From positions 3,795,501-3,859,500 of the forward strand of contig NZ_CP134050.1 in assembly GCF_031583145.1 (NCBI RefSeq): a DNA stretch of 64,000 bases, written 5' to 3'. The notes beneath the pieces were generated by a model. That model was not told the origin of the DNA, searched no databases, and worked only from the letters and a program-made list of their open reading frames with translations. Below, piece by piece: positions 24,204 through 33,906 of the stretch (position 1 is the stretch's first letter; every line of letters starts with the position of its first letter). The DNA is from Brevibacillus brevis (GTDB lineage: Bacteria > Bacillota > Bacilli > Brevibacillales > Brevibacillaceae). The position numbers and the translations under genes are program-made.

Positions 24204-25577
24204 TTACCCGTTGCCGAGATTCTCCACGGGAGCCGGTGGAGCCAGGATGTCGGGCGGAGGCATGTCAGACGCATCAGGAAGCGGCTCCTGACCTGCTTGA
24301 CCATTGCTCGGGTCGGTGGACTGTGGCGTAGTGTCCGGCGGATTTTCCGGAGATTCGGACGGCTGCTTGCCTGGGCTGGGAGCCGCTGTTTCTTTCGCGG
24401 GTTGCTTCGGCTTGGACTGTTCTTTCGTCCGCGTCGGCTCCTGCTGTTTTGCCGCCGGCTTCGGTCGCGTCTTCATTTCCGCCTGCGCTACCTCATAGAT
24501 CGCCGCGTCGCTCAACCCTTGCCCGGCAGCGGCATCCGTCCCGAGCTCCGTTTGGAGAGTCGTGCGCACCGCCTCCATTTTGTCACGCGGCCAGAGCGAA
24601 TAGGGGGAACTCCAGACGGCACCGTTGTCGAGCGAGACCATATTTTGCGACGAAACGGTACCGAAGTCCATCGCCAAACCTTTGATCTGTTCCTTGGACA
24701 AATCCGTTCGGATGTGCTGGCCGACAGTCTCCAGCACGGAGGTGAGTTTCGTGATTCCATCGATGGAAGCGACTTTGTCCGCCACCGCCTTGATGACCTG
24801 CTGCTGGCGTCTGTTGCGATCGAAGTCGCTCGAATTGTACGCGGATCCCCGCCTGTCCAGACGGTGACGGACAAAGCCCAGCGCCTGCTCGCCGTTCAGC
24901 ACCTGCGTCCCTTTTTTCAAGCTGCGGTACACGCCTTCCTGCGGCAGTTCGTAGACCAGGTCCTTGTCTACCTCCACTTGTACGCCGCCGAGCTTGTCGA
25001 TCACTGCCGTGAAACCTTCGAAATCGAGCTGGACGTAATGGCCGACCGATACGCCCAGCATGTGCTCGAGCGTTTTTTTCAGCAGTGTCATCCCGTTTTC
25101 CGTCACGGGCTGTCCCTTGCTCTCCGCGCGCTTCTTGATTTCTTCCCCCAAGGCGAACACTTCATTGATTTTGTGATAGCCCGGGTATCCCGGGATCTGC
25201 ACGCGCGTATCCCGCGGCAGGGAGACCATCGTCAGCTTGTGCGTCACCGGATTGGCGACTGCCACTACAAGAACGTCGGTATTCAGCATACCGATATTTT
25301 TACGAGTGTCCAGGCCCACGATCACAAACGAAAGCGACTTTTTTTCTTCATAAGGCGGTTCCGCTTTCGGCTGATCGGGGAGCTTGTACGGATCGTCGGT
25401 TACCATATTCAATGTATCGTCCACTCTGCTGAGAGCGAAGCCTACTCCGACTGCCAAGAGACAGAGCAGAAGGCAGCTCGCGAGCAAAATGTACCACGCT
25501 TTGTTTCGGCGGCTTCGCCGTTTCTTTTTGTTCGCCGGCCCAAAAGGAGCTTGCGGTTTTTCCATCATTGCGGGCAC
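24204..25577 (-). CDS. LCP (LytR-CpsA-Psr) family cell-wall polymer ligase
   Basis: This 457-residue, type II membrane protein has a basic cytoplasmic tail (KKKRRSRRNK), one transmembrane helix and an external LCP domain. Key features are VGLDTRKN, NTDVLVVA, SLPRDTRVQIPGY, INEVFALG and GFVRHR, which hold the Asp/Arg residues that bind the polyprenyl-pyrophosphate. LCP enzymes attach teichoic acids or other glycopolymers to peptidoglycan. The C-terminal 110 residues are Pro/Thr/Lys-rich and disordered, probably spanning wall layers. A GTG at 25577 (VPAMMEK) has AAGGAG 9 bases upstream; earlier in-frame starts do not. It is divergent from the flavoprotein gene. Confidence 0.88.
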   Translation of the reverse strand: MPAMMEKPQAPFGPANKKKRRSRRNKAWYILLASCLLLCLLAVGVGFALSRVDDTLNMVTDDPYKLPDQPKAEPPYEEKKSLSFVIVGLDTRKNIGMLNTDVLVVAVANPVTHKLTMVSLPRDTRVQIPGYPGYHKINEVFALGEEIKKRAESKGQPVTENGMTLLKKTLEHMLGVSVGHYVQLDFEGFTAVIDKLGGVQVEVDKDLVYELPQEGVYRSLKKGTQVLNGEQALGFVRHRLDRRGSAYNSSDFDRNRRQQQVIKAVADKVASIDGITKLTSVLETVGQHIRTDLSKEQIKGLAMDFGTVSSQNMVSLDNGAVWSSPYSLWPRDKMEAVRTTLQTELGTDAAAGQGLSDAAIYEVAQAEMKTRPKPAAKQQEPTRTKEQSKPKQPAKETAAPSPGKQPSESPENPPDTTPQSTDPSNGQAGQEPLPDASDMPPPDILAPPAPVENLGNG

Positions 25578-25791
25578 ATGGGTCAACTCCTTTTTTCGTC
25601 GGATTTCTCCATCAAGTTCAAAAGAATGGTACCATTCTGGAAAATCATGTCCCATTTTACCACATTCTCCCGGTTATTGCGACGGACAGGCAGGGGAATT
25701 CAGGCGGGCGTTCTTGCGCTGTGCTCAGGAAACAGGTAGTCTAACACTAAGGAATGTATCAGAAAGAAAACGGGAATCGGGGGGACTGTGA

Positions 25792-26706
25792 GTGGAACAC
25801 GTACAGGTGCTGATCGCGGGCGGTGGCATCGGAGGACTGTCCGCGGCTATTTGGTGCCAACGATTGGGATTATCCTGTCTTCTCGTAGAAAAAGCGGATC
25901 GTCTCGGCGGGCAATTGCTGCATATTCACAATGAACTGTGGGACTTCCCTCCCCGAGTCTATTCGCAAGGGTCCGAGCTGTTGGATGAGCTATTGCACCA
26001 CCCCGCCATCCACAGACTTGACCCCCGCTTGGAGGAAGCCGTCGTTGCCATTGATCCGCACGAGCGAATCATCACGACCACCAAAACAAGCTATCGGGCC
26101 GACTATTTGATTATCGCGACCGGAGTGAGCCCGAACCATATCCCTGCCTTGGACGGATGCCCTTGTGTCTTGCCCACCTCTTTTTCCACCACGGCGCAGG
26201 CAGCCCGTGTGACGGGACAGGAAATCGCTGTCGTCGGCGGGGGAGACAGAGCGCTGGAGAGCGCAGTCAACCTGAGCAAGTATGCCAGCCATGTGCATCT
26301 GCTTGTCCGCAAGAACCAGCTTCGCGCCCGCTCCCAATGGAAGAGCCGCGCTGAAGCCTTGCCAAACCTGAGCATTTGGTGGGAGACGGAAATCGCCGCA
26401 TACGAGGCTCGATCGGGCAAAATTGCGCTCATGCTGCAGGCTGGCCGTCCCGACTCCCCGTCCGAGATCACTGTCGATTGGATTTTGCCCCGCATCGGGG
26501 TGCATGGCAACAGCGACGCCTTTCCAATGCTCGGTACCTTCGGGGACAGCTACCTGCAGACAGACGGATTCCAGCGAGCAGGCTCCCCCTGGATCTATGC
26601 GCTAGGCGACGTTTGCAATGGCGCTCCCTACGCCAGCCTCTCCTTGGCGGTCGGCCAGGCGATGAAAGCCGTCAAGCACATCTCGCTTCAAATTCAGCAG
26701 CCATAG
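25792..26706 (+). CDS. NAD(P)/FAD-dependent oxidoreductase, thioredoxin-reductase-like without CxxC
   Basis: This 304-residue two-dinucleotide-domain flavoprotein has GGGIGGLSAA (10-19) for FAD, VVGGGDRALESA (near 145) for NAD(P)H and YALGDV near the C-terminus. The arrangement is that of thioredoxin reductases, but the redox-active CxxC in the NADPH domain is missing; only a CPC triplet is nearby. It is thus not a normal TrxB and may be a ferredoxin/bacillithiol-type or other disulfide-independent reductase. GTG at 25792 follows a G-rich site. The Nudix gene follows after 32 bases, suggesting co-transcription and an oxidative-damage theme. Confidence 0.83.
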   Translation: MEHVQVLIAGGGIGGLSAAIWCQRLGLSCLLVEKADRLGGQLLHIHNELWDFPPRVYSQGSELLDELLHHPAIHRLDPRLEEAVVAIDPHERIITTTKTSYRADYLIIATGVSPNHIPALDGCPCVLPTSFSTTAQAARVTGQEIAVVGGGDRALESAVNLSKYASHVHLLVRKNQLRARSQWKSRAEALPNLSIWWETEIAAYEARSGKIALMLQAGRPDSPSEITVDWILPRIGVHGNSDAFPMLGTFGDSYLQTDGFQRAGSPWIYALGDVCNGAPYASLSLAVGQAMKAVKHISLQIQQP

Positions 26707-26738
26707 ACGTTCTACACCCGACAAAGGAGAAACAGGTC

Positions 26739-27215
26739 ATGCATGCCTTTCAAGATGATTTCGGCTTGCCCGTCAAACTGACTTTTGACCCAGCAGAATA
26801 CGCCCGCCATGAAGCCCGCCACGTCCTCGTCTTCGCATTTTGCAAAGGCAAACTGTTGTTTACCCGGCACCGCACTCGCGGCATCGAACTTCCGGGCGGA
26901 AAGATCGAACCGGGCGAGAGCAGTCTGGCGGCGGCTGTCCGGGAAGCGTACGAGGAGACCGGAGCCATTTTGGATGGAATCGAGCGAATCGGACAGTATA
27001 CGATCGACGGCTCCATGTGCAAAGATATTTATGTAGCTCGCGCCTTGCAATACGCCGACACTCCGACCGGGAGCGACGTAGCGGGCACGGTTGTATTCGA
27101 TGATATTCCCCTTCACGTAAAAGGGAATCCGGCGTTCAGCCGTCTTCTTTACGACGACGTCTATCCGCTTGCTCTCGCAAAGGTCAGATCGCATCCATAC
27201 TCCCAGCTTGGGTGA
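26739..27215 (+). CDS. Nudix hydrolase, YtkD-like
   Basis: This 158-residue protein carries the Nudix box GGKIEPGESSLAAAVREAYE followed by ETG, fitting GX5EX7REUXEEXGU, and a flanking domain pattern close to B. subtilis YtkD, a nucleoside triphosphate hydrolase implicated in sanitising oxidised nucleotides. The ATG at 26739 follows AAAGGAG. It is probably co-transcribed with the flavoprotein gene upstream and is closed by a long hairpin terminator at 27225-27289. The substrate is an inference from similarity. Confidence 0.87.
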   Translation: MHAFQDDFGLPVKLTFDPAEYARHEARHVLVFAFCKGKLLFTRHRTRGIELPGGKIEPGESSLAAAVREAYEETGAILDGIERIGQYTIDGSMCKDIYVARALQYADTPTGSDVAGTVVFDDIPLHVKGNPAFSRLLYDDVYPLALAKVRSHPYSQLG

Positions 27216-27224
27216 AACGATGAA

Positions 27225-27289
27225 ACAGGCGCCCCCTGATCCTTCCCGTTGTATGGCGGAAGGACCTGGGAGAGCCTGTTAGCTTTTTC
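27225..27289 (+). terminator. Convergent terminator between Nudix and MFS genes
   Basis: Outer arms AACAGGC (27225-27231) and GCCTGTT (27275-27281) enclose an inner CCTTCC/GGAAGG stem, followed by TTTTT on the plus strand and TTT on the minus strand. It overlaps the MFS stop codon and could serve both genes. Confidence 0.7.
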
Positions 27290-28667
27290 CTTTCTCTTTC
27301 TTCCCCGACAACAGCTGTTTGATCAGATCGTCTGGATCAAAGCCGTATTTCTCGACTGCCGCCTCTTTTCTTTTCTCATCGGGCGTCTGCGGTTCGATTC
27401 CCAGCAGCTCGGATACTTGCCGCCACGCTTTCGTCTCTTTCGTCGCCTGGTCCTGTTGCCCCGCAGCTTGCCCCTGCTGCTGGGCTTGTTTGGGCTTCAA
27501 GAGGAAGATCGCCACCACACCGAAAACGAGGGACAAGCCGGCTATCGACCAGAACATGACGTTTCGGGATATGCCCAACAGCCAGGTGAAAATGGGGGGA
27601 CCGATTGCCACGCCGATAAAGCGGACACCGCTGTACAAGGAGGTGATCATCCCCCGTTCCGCTTTTTGCACGGCACCGACAATCATGCTGTTCAGGCAAG
27701 GCAGGATCATCCCCGTCCCCAGGCTTCCGATGACGAGAATGCCGATCAGCGCGTACGCACCCTGAACGAAGCTGGCGAGGACGTACGATGCCGAGAGCAG
27801 GAACATGCCCACGATGACAAACAAGCGCATAAGTGTCAGCTTTTTTTTGATGATCAGCCCTGTCAGGTAGGCGGCGATGCTCATCACGAGGAGCGGAATC
27901 GCCAAGAAGCCGCCTTTGATGACTCCGTCGATCTTGTACTTTTCTTCCAGCAAATCCGACAGATAGAACAGCACGCCGAACAACGTAAACAGACAGATGC
28001 TCCCGATGAAAAAGGCGGGAATCAGCCATTTTCCATGCTGCTTGAACACTTGTCCAATGGAATGCAAGTACTGCTTCACAGGAACCGGCTGTTTTTCCTG
28101 CTTTTTCTCTTTCGTCAAAAACAGGAACAACAGCAGAATGGCTCCGCAAATGATCGGAAATGCCAGGAACACCATGTACCAAGAGATCAAGGCCAAGAGA
28201 GAGCCGAAAATCGGGCTTAGCACCTTCCCCAGTCCGTTGGATGTCTCCATCAGCCCCAGCGCCTTGCTCTCCGATGCGCCATCGAACAGATCGCCAACCA
28301 GCGCCATCGCGATCGGTGCCGTACCGGCTGCCCCTATCCCTTGCAGGACCCGGCCGATCATGATGATTCCATACGGCTTGTCCCACCATAAGGCGGCCAG
28401 GCCTGCCACAAGTCCGCCGACTCCGTACAACGCGAGGGAAAGAATGATCACGATCTTCCTGCCGAATCGGTCGGACAAATACCCTGCAAACGGGATGACA
28501 ATGCCTGCGGCAATGGAAAAAGCGGTAATCAAAAGGCTGGTCTGCAGCGAGGTCAGATCCATTTTCGCTTTCATGGTCGGCAAGACGGGAATCAGCATCG
28601 AGTTCCCCAGTACCATGACGAGAGGAATCCCCGTTAGACCAATCAGGTTTTTTGCATTCTGCGCCAT
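27279..28667 (-). CDS. MFS transporter, 12-TM DHA1-type, with cytoplasmic C-terminal tail
   Basis: This 462-residue membrane protein has 12 predicted hydrophobic segments, the loop 2-3 motif GYLSDRFGRK and a GRVLQGIGAAG motif in TM4, as in multidrug DHA1 antiporters. The last 70 residues are soluble, Gln/Lys-rich (KQAQQQGQAAGQQDQ) and then predicted helical, which is longer than in typical family members. Substrate unknown. The ATG at 28667 follows AGGAGTGGCGT. It lies 15 bases after the enolase-superfamily gene and could form a unit with it, for instance import and conversion of one substrate, but this is speculation. Confidence 0.85.
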   Translation of the reverse strand: MAQNAKNLIGLTGIPLVMVLGNSMLIPVLPTMKAKMDLTSLQTSLLITAFSIAAGIVIPFAGYLSDRFGRKIVIILSLALYGVGGLVAGLAALWWDKPYGIIMIGRVLQGIGAAGTAPIAMALVGDLFDGASESKALGLMETSNGLGKVLSPIFGSLLALISWYMVFLAFPIICGAILLLFLFLTKEKKQEKQPVPVKQYLHSIGQVFKQHGKWLIPAFFIGSICLFTLFGVLFYLSDLLEEKYKIDGVIKGGFLAIPLLVMSIAAYLTGLIIKKKLTLMRLFVIVGMFLLSASYVLASFVQGAYALIGILVIGSLGTGMILPCLNSMIVGAVQKAERGMITSLYSGVRFIGVAIGPPIFTWLLGISRNVMFWSIAGLSLVFGVVAIFLLKPKQAQQQGQAAGQQDQATKETKAWRQVSELLGIEPQTPDEKRKEAAVEKYGFDPDDLIKQLLSGKKEKGKS

Positions 28668-28682
28668 ACGCCACTCCTTCTT

Positions 28683-29801
28683 TCACGCATAAGCGCTGCC
28701 ATCCCAGCGCATTGCATTAATCAGTTCCCAGTCCGGCTCCATGCCGATTCCCGGCCCGTCGGGAATGCGGACCTTCCCGTTTGCGGGCATTAGCGGGAAC
28801 ACCCGGGAAAAGGGATTTTCCATCGCGTCCCACTCTACCGGCTCGATCGGATCCGCGTCCATTTTCGACCATGCAGGCAAACAGGCCTGGGCAAACAGGG
28901 TGTATAGCCGTGCCAAGCTGCCGTCAAATGAGTGCGGAGACACCCGATAGCCGAACTGACGTGCCATTTCCAAGTGTGTCCGATATGCATCCAACCCTTC
29001 GGTATGCTGCAAATCCGGCTGGGCGACATCAAGGGCTCCTTTCTGGTACAACGGCAAGAATTGAGCGCAGCGAACCAGATTTTCTCCCCCGGCCAGCGGT
29101 ACCGAGATGGATGCCCGCAGCTTGACGTACTCATCCGTCCGGTCCATCGGCATCGGCTCTTCCAGCCACATCCAGTTGGGATAACGGGAGAAGAGGCGCT
29201 CCCAGAGACGGGAGTGGGACAAATCGTAGCTCTGATTGGCATCGACTGCCACCAGTACGTCAGCGGGCAAGGTTTTCAGCAGTTTCTCAATATGCTCCTG
29301 GTCTTCGCGAACCGAACGTCCCCCGATTTTTACCTTGACCCGTTTGTGTCCTTGCTCGACGTGTTCGGTTACTTGTCGGATGGACTGCTCCGCCCAATCC
29401 TCCTGCTCCCGGTATGATTGGAAAGAGGCGTATACAGGGATTTGCTGGTGGAACTTACCTCCCCACAGCTCGCATACGGACAGTCCCGCATGCTTGGCCG
29501 CGATTTCTGTCAGCGCCATGCTTACCCCCGCAGCCGAGCGCTGATGCCATTTGCCGATGACATCCACGATGGAAAGTCTGTCCGTTGCCTGCTTGCCCAG
29601 CAGATACGGGATGATTCGCTCTCGAAAGCCTTTGTCCAGAGTCGGCAGCCAATCGATGACTTCCCCCCACCCATCGATGCCGGACCGGGTCAGAATCCGG
29701 ATCAAATAAGAAGTGCGGTAGCGCTTGTAGCCGTTCGCATCGCCGTAAGCCTGAGGGAGACGGTAGAGCAGCGGGTAGGTTTCTACGCGTTCGATTCGCA
29801 T
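28683..29801 (-). CDS. Enolase-superfamily enzyme (mandelate racemase/muconate lactonizing type)
   Basis: This protein of about 372 residues has an N-terminal capping domain and a TIM barrel with KVKIGG (catalytic lysines), metal ligands in AVDANQSYD, WLEEPM and LAGGEN, and the SPHSFDG histidine. Members abstract a proton alpha to a carboxylate; products range from racemised or dehydrated sugar acids to dipeptides, so the reaction is not assigned. The second ATG (29801) is preferred because GGGGAG is only 2 bases from the first (29810). It is upstream of the MFS gene and downstream of the YteA-like gene on one strand. Confidence 0.85.
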   Translation of the reverse strand: MRIERVETYPLLYRLPQAYGDANGYKRYRTSYLIRILTRSGIDGWGEVIDWLPTLDKGFRERIIPYLLGKQATDRLSIVDVIGKWHQRSAAGVSMALTEIAAKHAGLSVCELWGGKFHQQIPVYASFQSYREQEDWAEQSIRQVTEHVEQGHKRVKVKIGGRSVREDQEHIEKLLKTLPADVLVAVDANQSYDLSHSRLWERLFSRYPNWMWLEEPMPMDRTDEYVKLRASISVPLAGGENLVRCAQFLPLYQKGALDVAQPDLQHTEGLDAYRTHLEMARQFGYRVSPHSFDGSLARLYTLFAQACLPAWSKMDADPIEPVEWDAMENPFSRVFPLMPANGKVRIPDGPGIGMEPDWELINAMRWDGSAYA

Positions 29802-29822
29802 GTCTCGCATGTCTCCCCTTCG

Positions 29823-30584
29823 TTACAGCAAATCATTGCGCCCTTCCCGCTCGGCCCGTTCTTCTTCATAGTCGTCGTAATTCAGGAAGTTGCCTTTTCC
29901 CTCGCCCTTGCGCATGTATTCTTCGTACGTGCCGCTGCGCATGAATTGGACGCTGTCTGGCCCGTGATAACCGTCAATTCCCGTATACCCGATTTCTTCC
30001 ACCGCCTCGACAAAACCGTCTGGTTCATCGCTTTCCATATACATTTCCTTGTAATCGGTCTTGTCGTTGTCCAAAAAAGAAAACGGTGTACTGGAGGTAC
30101 CCCACGCCTCGACGATTTGCCACGCGTCTTCTCCGTCAAACCCGTTCTGGCCTTCTTTCTCATCCAAGGACGTACGGCCAAAGGGCGGCTGCAAAAACTC
30201 CTCCTCGATCGGACGGGAATCGTTGATCATCGGGGCGGGTGCGTGCTCCCTGCAGGTCTGCGCTTGGGGCAACGCCTCCAGCCGCTCTTCAGGAATCGCC
30301 CCTCCACAGACGGTACAGGTGCCATACGTCCCTTCGTCCATGCGGGTCAACGCCTGATCGATTTCCTTCAGCGTCTCTCTGTCCAGACTGTCCAGCGCCA
30401 AATCTTTCTCCCGCTCGAACATTTCACTGCCGATGTCGGCGGGATGGTTATCATACATGGAAAACTCCTGCAGGGAGGTCGTCATCGGTTCTCTCATGCC
30501 GTAATGATCCTGCACGCGATCTTCCAGCTCTTTCTTCTGCTCGAGCAGCTTCACCCGAAAACGTGCCAGCATATCTTGGTCCAC
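29823..30584 (-). CDS. YteA-family sporulation protein with DksA/TraR-type zinc finger
   Basis: This protein of about 253 residues has an N-terminal coiled-coil (QKKELEDRVQDHYGM), the NHPADIGSEMFEREKDLAL stretch characteristic of the family, a zinc-finger region CTVCGGAIPEERLEALPQA ending TCREH (C-x2-C-x17-C-x2-H), and a C-terminal YteA domain rich in acidic residues (GYHGPDSVQFMRSGTYEEYM). B. subtilis YteA is a sigma-K-dependent gene of unknown activity. The GTG at 30584 gives better spacing to AAGGGTGG than an in-frame start at 30656, but the start is uncertain. The ileS terminator lies about 110 bases upstream. Confidence 0.82.
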   Translation of the reverse strand: MDQDMLARFRVKLLEQKKELEDRVQDHYGMREPMTTSLQEFSMYDNHPADIGSEMFEREKDLALDSLDRETLKEIDQALTRMDEGTYGTCTVCGGAIPEERLEALPQAQTCREHAPAPMINDSRPIEEEFLQPPFGRTSLDEKEGQNGFDGEDAWQIVEAWGTSSTPFSFLDNDKTDYKEMYMESDEPDGFVEAVEEIGYTGIDGYHGPDSVQFMRSGTYEEYMRKGEGKGNFLNYDDYEEERAEREGRNDLL

Positions 30585-30694
30585 GTCGGACACCACCCTT
30601 CGTTTGGTTTCCTCACCAGCTAGTATGTCTTGCTCTCGCCGAATTAACCTGACCATGAGTTGGCTGCTTCACGTGGAAAGACAGGCTGCCCAGA

Positions 30695-30730
30695 CAAAAA
30701 AGCCTGCCATCTACCAAGAGATGACAGGCT
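30695..30730 (-). terminator. ileS terminator
   Basis: A 12-bp stem (30701-30712 with 30719-30730, one mismatch), 6-base loop and six T residues on the minus strand, just after the ileS stop. Confidence 0.88.
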
Positions 30731-30744
30731 TCGCTCGTTTGTTC

Positions 30745-33528
30745 CTATTCCGTTACATGTGCGTAATGCTTTTCCACGATATCCGCGCAGCGTCCGCAGA
30801 TGGTCGGCAAGGACGGACGAGAGCCTACGTCGAGCTTGACGACGCGGCAGCGCTCGCACTTGACGCCGGCAGCGGCCGAGACCACTGCAGAAATGCCTTC
30901 CAGAGCGGCAGCCTCCGCTGGTGCCGCCGTTCCTTGCGGATGCAGCTCGACGTCCGCCACGATGAACAGGTCTGCCAAATCGTCCATGGCAGCAAGTGTC
31001 TTCGCGACTTCCTCCGTTTGCGGATAGAGGTCGAGCTTGGCGTCCACGGAGTTCCCGAACACCTTTTTGCGACGCGCTTCTTCCATCGCTTTGAGCACCT
31101 CGTCGCGAACGGCAAGGAAGGCATCCCATTTGCTTTCTTCCTCGGAAGAGAAGCCCAGATGCTGTTCGGACGCTTCCGGCATATCGGTGAGCTGGACGCT
31201 CTTCTCCGTCACCCCAGGAATGAAGCCCCACACTTCGTCAGCCGTATGCGGCAGCAGCGGCGCCACGAGCTTGACGAGATTCAGGAGGCAATCGTACATG
31301 ACAGTTTGCGCTGCACGGCGTTTGAGACTGTTCGGAGCTTCCACGTACAGGCGGTCTTTGCAAATGTCCAGATAAAACGCGGACAGGTCGATGACGCAGA
31401 AGTTGTGCACAGAATGGAATACCGTATGGAACTGGTATTCATCGTACGCCTTGCGCACGCGTTTCACCATTTTCGCCGCTTTCGCGAGCACGTAACGATC
31501 GAGCTCACCCAGCTGTTCGTACGCCACGCGGTCTGTAGCAGGATCGAAACCATCCAGGTTGCCCAGGAGGAAGCGGAATGTATTGCGGATTTTCCGATAC
31601 ACTTCCGCGATCTGGCTGAGGATCGCGTCCGAGATGCGCTGGTCGGCTTGATAGTCGACAGATGCTACCCACAGGCGCAAAATGTCTGCGCCCAGTTTAT
31701 TGATGACATCCAGCGGCACGATCGTGTTGCCGAGCGACTTGGACATCTTGCGCCCTTCCCCGTCCAGGGTAAAACCGTGGCTCAGCACGCTCTTGTAGGG
31801 AGCAGTGCCAAACACAGCGACGCTGGTCGACAGCGAAGAGTTGAACCAGCCGCGGTACTGGTCGGAGCCTTCCAGATACATATCGGCCGGCCAGCTGATG
31901 CCGCGCTCTCTCAGGACGGCTACATGGCTGGAACCGGAGTCGAACCACACGTCCATGATGTCCGTCTCTTTACGGAAGTCTGTGCAGCTGCATTTGGAGC
32001 AAGACAGCCCTTCCGGCACGAGCTCGTTTGCCTCGCGGGCAAACCAGACGGAGGAGCCTTCTTTGCGGAACAGCTCGGCGATGTGGTTGATCGTCGTGTC
32101 GTTGATGATCGGCTCGTTGCACGATTTGCAGTAGAAGATCGGGATCGGCACTCCCCATACACGTTGACGGGAGATGCACCAGTCGCCGCGGTCCGCGATC
32201 ATGTTGGCCAGACGAGTCTCGCCCCAGTGCGGGATCCATTTCACATTTTTGATCGCTTCGAGCATTTGCTCGCGGAAGCCGTCGATGGATGCAAACCATT
32301 GCTCGGTTGCACGGTAGATGACCGGCTTTTTCGTCCGCCAGTCGTGCGGATACGAGTGAGTCAGGAAGCTGAGCTTGAGCAGGGCGCCTTTTTCTTGCAG
32401 CTTCTCGGTGATGACTTTGTTCGCATCTTCGTAGAACAGGCCCTCAAAGCCGGGAGCCTCGCTGGTCATTTTCCCTTCATGGTCGACCGGACACAGCACG
32501 CCGAGATTGTATTTCTGTCCGACGTTGAAGTCGTCTTCCCCGTGGCCAGGAGCCGTATGGACACAGCCGGTACCCGCGTCCAGCGTGACGTGCTCGCCCA
32601 AAATGAGCGGCGATGGACGATCGTAGAACGGATGCTGGGTCACTACGCCTTCCAGGTCCGCGCCTTTGTGTGTGGACAGCACTTCCACACTCTCCCAGCC
32701 GATCTCCTTGCTGGCGCTTTCGATCAGTCCGCTGGCGACGAGGAATTTTCGTCCATCGGCTTTGATGACGCTGTACTCGAGCTCCGGATGCAGCGTGATC
32801 GCCAGGTTGGCCGGAATGGTCCACGGCGTGGTGGTCCAGATGACGACCCCGGTTTCATGGTCCAGTCTGCCTTTGCCGTCTACCACCTGGAAGCTCACGT
32901 AGATGGAAGGAGAGCGCTTGTCCTTGTACTCGATTTCCGCGTCGGCCAGAGCGGTTTCCGAAGACGGCGACCAGTACACGCAGCGAAGTCCTTTGTAGAT
33001 GTATCCTTTCTTCGCCATCTCCCCGAATACGCGAATCTGGTTCGCTTCGTATTCAGGCAGCAGCGTCACATACGGGTTTTCCCAGTCGCCGCGGATGCCC
33101 AGCCGCTTGAATTGGTCGCGCTGCTTGTTGATGTACGACCACGCATACTCCTCACAGCGCTTGCGGAAGTCGTTGACCTCGATGCTGCGGCGGTCCAGCC
33201 CCTGAGCGTTGACAATCGCCTGCTCGATGGGAAGCCCGTGCGTATCCCAACCCGGGATGTACGGTGCACAGAAGCCCGCCATCGACTTGTAGCGTACGAT
33301 GAAGTCCTTCAAAATTTTGTTCAGCGCGTGACCGATGTGAATGTCCCCGTTTGCATAAGGAGGGCCGTCATGCAGAACAAAAGACGGACGCCCCGCCGTA
33401 CGTTCCTGGACAAGTTTGTAAATGTCCATCTCTTCCCAAGCCGCCTGCATGTCCGGCTCGCGGCTCGGCAAGTTGCCGCGCATCGGAAAATCGGTTTTTG
33501 GCAGCGATAGCGTTTTGCTGAAATCCAT
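30745..33528 (-). CDS. ileS: Isoleucyl-tRNA synthetase
   Basis: This 927-residue class I synthetase charges tRNA-Ile. It has the HIGH motif in [16 protein letters not shown], the KMSKS motif in [12 protein letters not shown], an editing domain between them (GWDTHGLP to the [12 protein letters not shown]-type segment, here [17 protein letters not shown]) and a C-terminal zinc site CERCRVV / CGRCADIV. It is the bacterial eukaryote-unlike, mupirocin-sensitive-length type. The ATG at 33528 has AGGAG upstream. Expression is controlled by the T-box at 33529-33866. It sits directly downstream of divIVA, as in B. subtilis. Confidence 0.97.
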   Translation of the reverse strand: MDFSKTLSLPKTDFPMRGNLPSREPDMQAAWEEMDIYKLVQERTAGRPSFVLHDGPPYANGDIHIGHALNKILKDFIVRYKSMAGFCAPYIPGWDTHGLPIEQAIVNAQGLDRRSIEVNDFRKRCEEYAWSYINKQRDQFKRLGIRGDWENPYVTLLPEYEANQIRVFGEMAKKGYIYKGLRCVYWSPSSETALADAEIEYKDKRSPSIYVSFQVVDGKGRLDHETGVVIWTTTPWTIPANLAITLHPELEYSVIKADGRKFLVASGLIESASKEIGWESVEVLSTHKGADLEGVVTQHPFYDRPSPLILGEHVTLDAGTGCVHTAPGHGEDDFNVGQKYNLGVLCPVDHEGKMTSEAPGFEGLFYEDANKVITEKLQEKGALLKLSFLTHSYPHDWRTKKPVIYRATEQWFASIDGFREQMLEAIKNVKWIPHWGETRLANMIADRGDWCISRQRVWGVPIPIFYCKSCNEPIINDTTINHIAELFRKEGSSVWFAREANELVPEGLSCSKCSCTDFRKETDIMDVWFDSGSSHVAVLRERGISWPADMYLEGSDQYRGWFNSSLSTSVAVFGTAPYKSVLSHGFTLDGEGRKMSKSLGNTIVPLDVINKLGADILRLWVASVDYQADQRISDAILSQIAEVYRKIRNTFRFLLGNLDGFDPATDRVAYEQLGELDRYVLAKAAKMVKRVRKAYDEYQFHTVFHSVHNFCVIDLSAFYLDICKDRLYVEAPNSLKRRAAQTVMYDCLLNLVKLVAPLLPHTADEVWGFIPGVTEKSVQLTDMPEASEQHLGFSSEEESKWDAFLAVRDEVLKAMEEARRKKVFGNSVDAKLDLYPQTEEVAKTLAAMDDLADLFIVADVELHPQGTAAPAEAAALEGISAVVSAAAGVKCERCRVVKLDVGSRPSLPTICGRCADIVEKHYAHVTE

Positions 33529-33866
33529 GGCTACACTCACTCCTAGAAAAATATAAAAGCCTTCGCTCATCCCGATTGGGACGAGAGAAGGCTCCCGTGG
33601 TACCACCCAGATTGAACGTCTGCCTCGGCCTGCTGGCCCAAAGCAAAAAACGTTCCACTTGACTCATTCGTAACGGGAATGACGCGCTCACTTACTCCCT
33701 CGCCGGCTTGACATCCAGGCAAGATTTCGGCTATTGAACTCCCGGGTGATATTCTGTAAGTGCGACTGGCCGGGCTCCCACCTAACCCCGACTCTCTAGA
33801 AACAGTGCTCGCTCACATACTCGTCCCGATCATCGTCTGTTTGACCTATTTCATTAGAAAAAGTTG
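33529..33866 (-). promoter_or_regulatory. T-box riboswitch leader of ileS (specifier ATC)
   Basis: The leader contains the T-box core GGGTGGTACCACG (33596-33608, minus strand), a following terminator stem (33558-33573 with 33578-33593) with a TTTATATTTTT tail, and an upstream Stem I with AGAGAG and an ATC triplet at 33748-33750 within AGAATATCACC, the isoleucine specifier. Uncharged tRNA-Ile would stabilise the antiterminator and switch ileS on. Confidence 0.88.
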
Positions 33867-33872
33867 TTTTTC

Positions 33873-33902
33873 ATTATAGTACCATCTTCAACCGAACGTC
33901 AA
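33873..33902 (-). promoter_or_regulatory. ileS promoter
   Basis: TTGACG (33897-33902), 18 bases, TATAAT (33873-33878) on the minus strand. The -35 is within a few bases of the divIVA stop at 33907. Confidence 0.7.
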
Positions 33903-33906
33903 TGTT

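Noticed and set aside
25792-26706. Annotation of the flavoprotein as thioredoxin reductase TrxB
   Set aside because: The essential CxxC is missing, so only the fold can be claimed.
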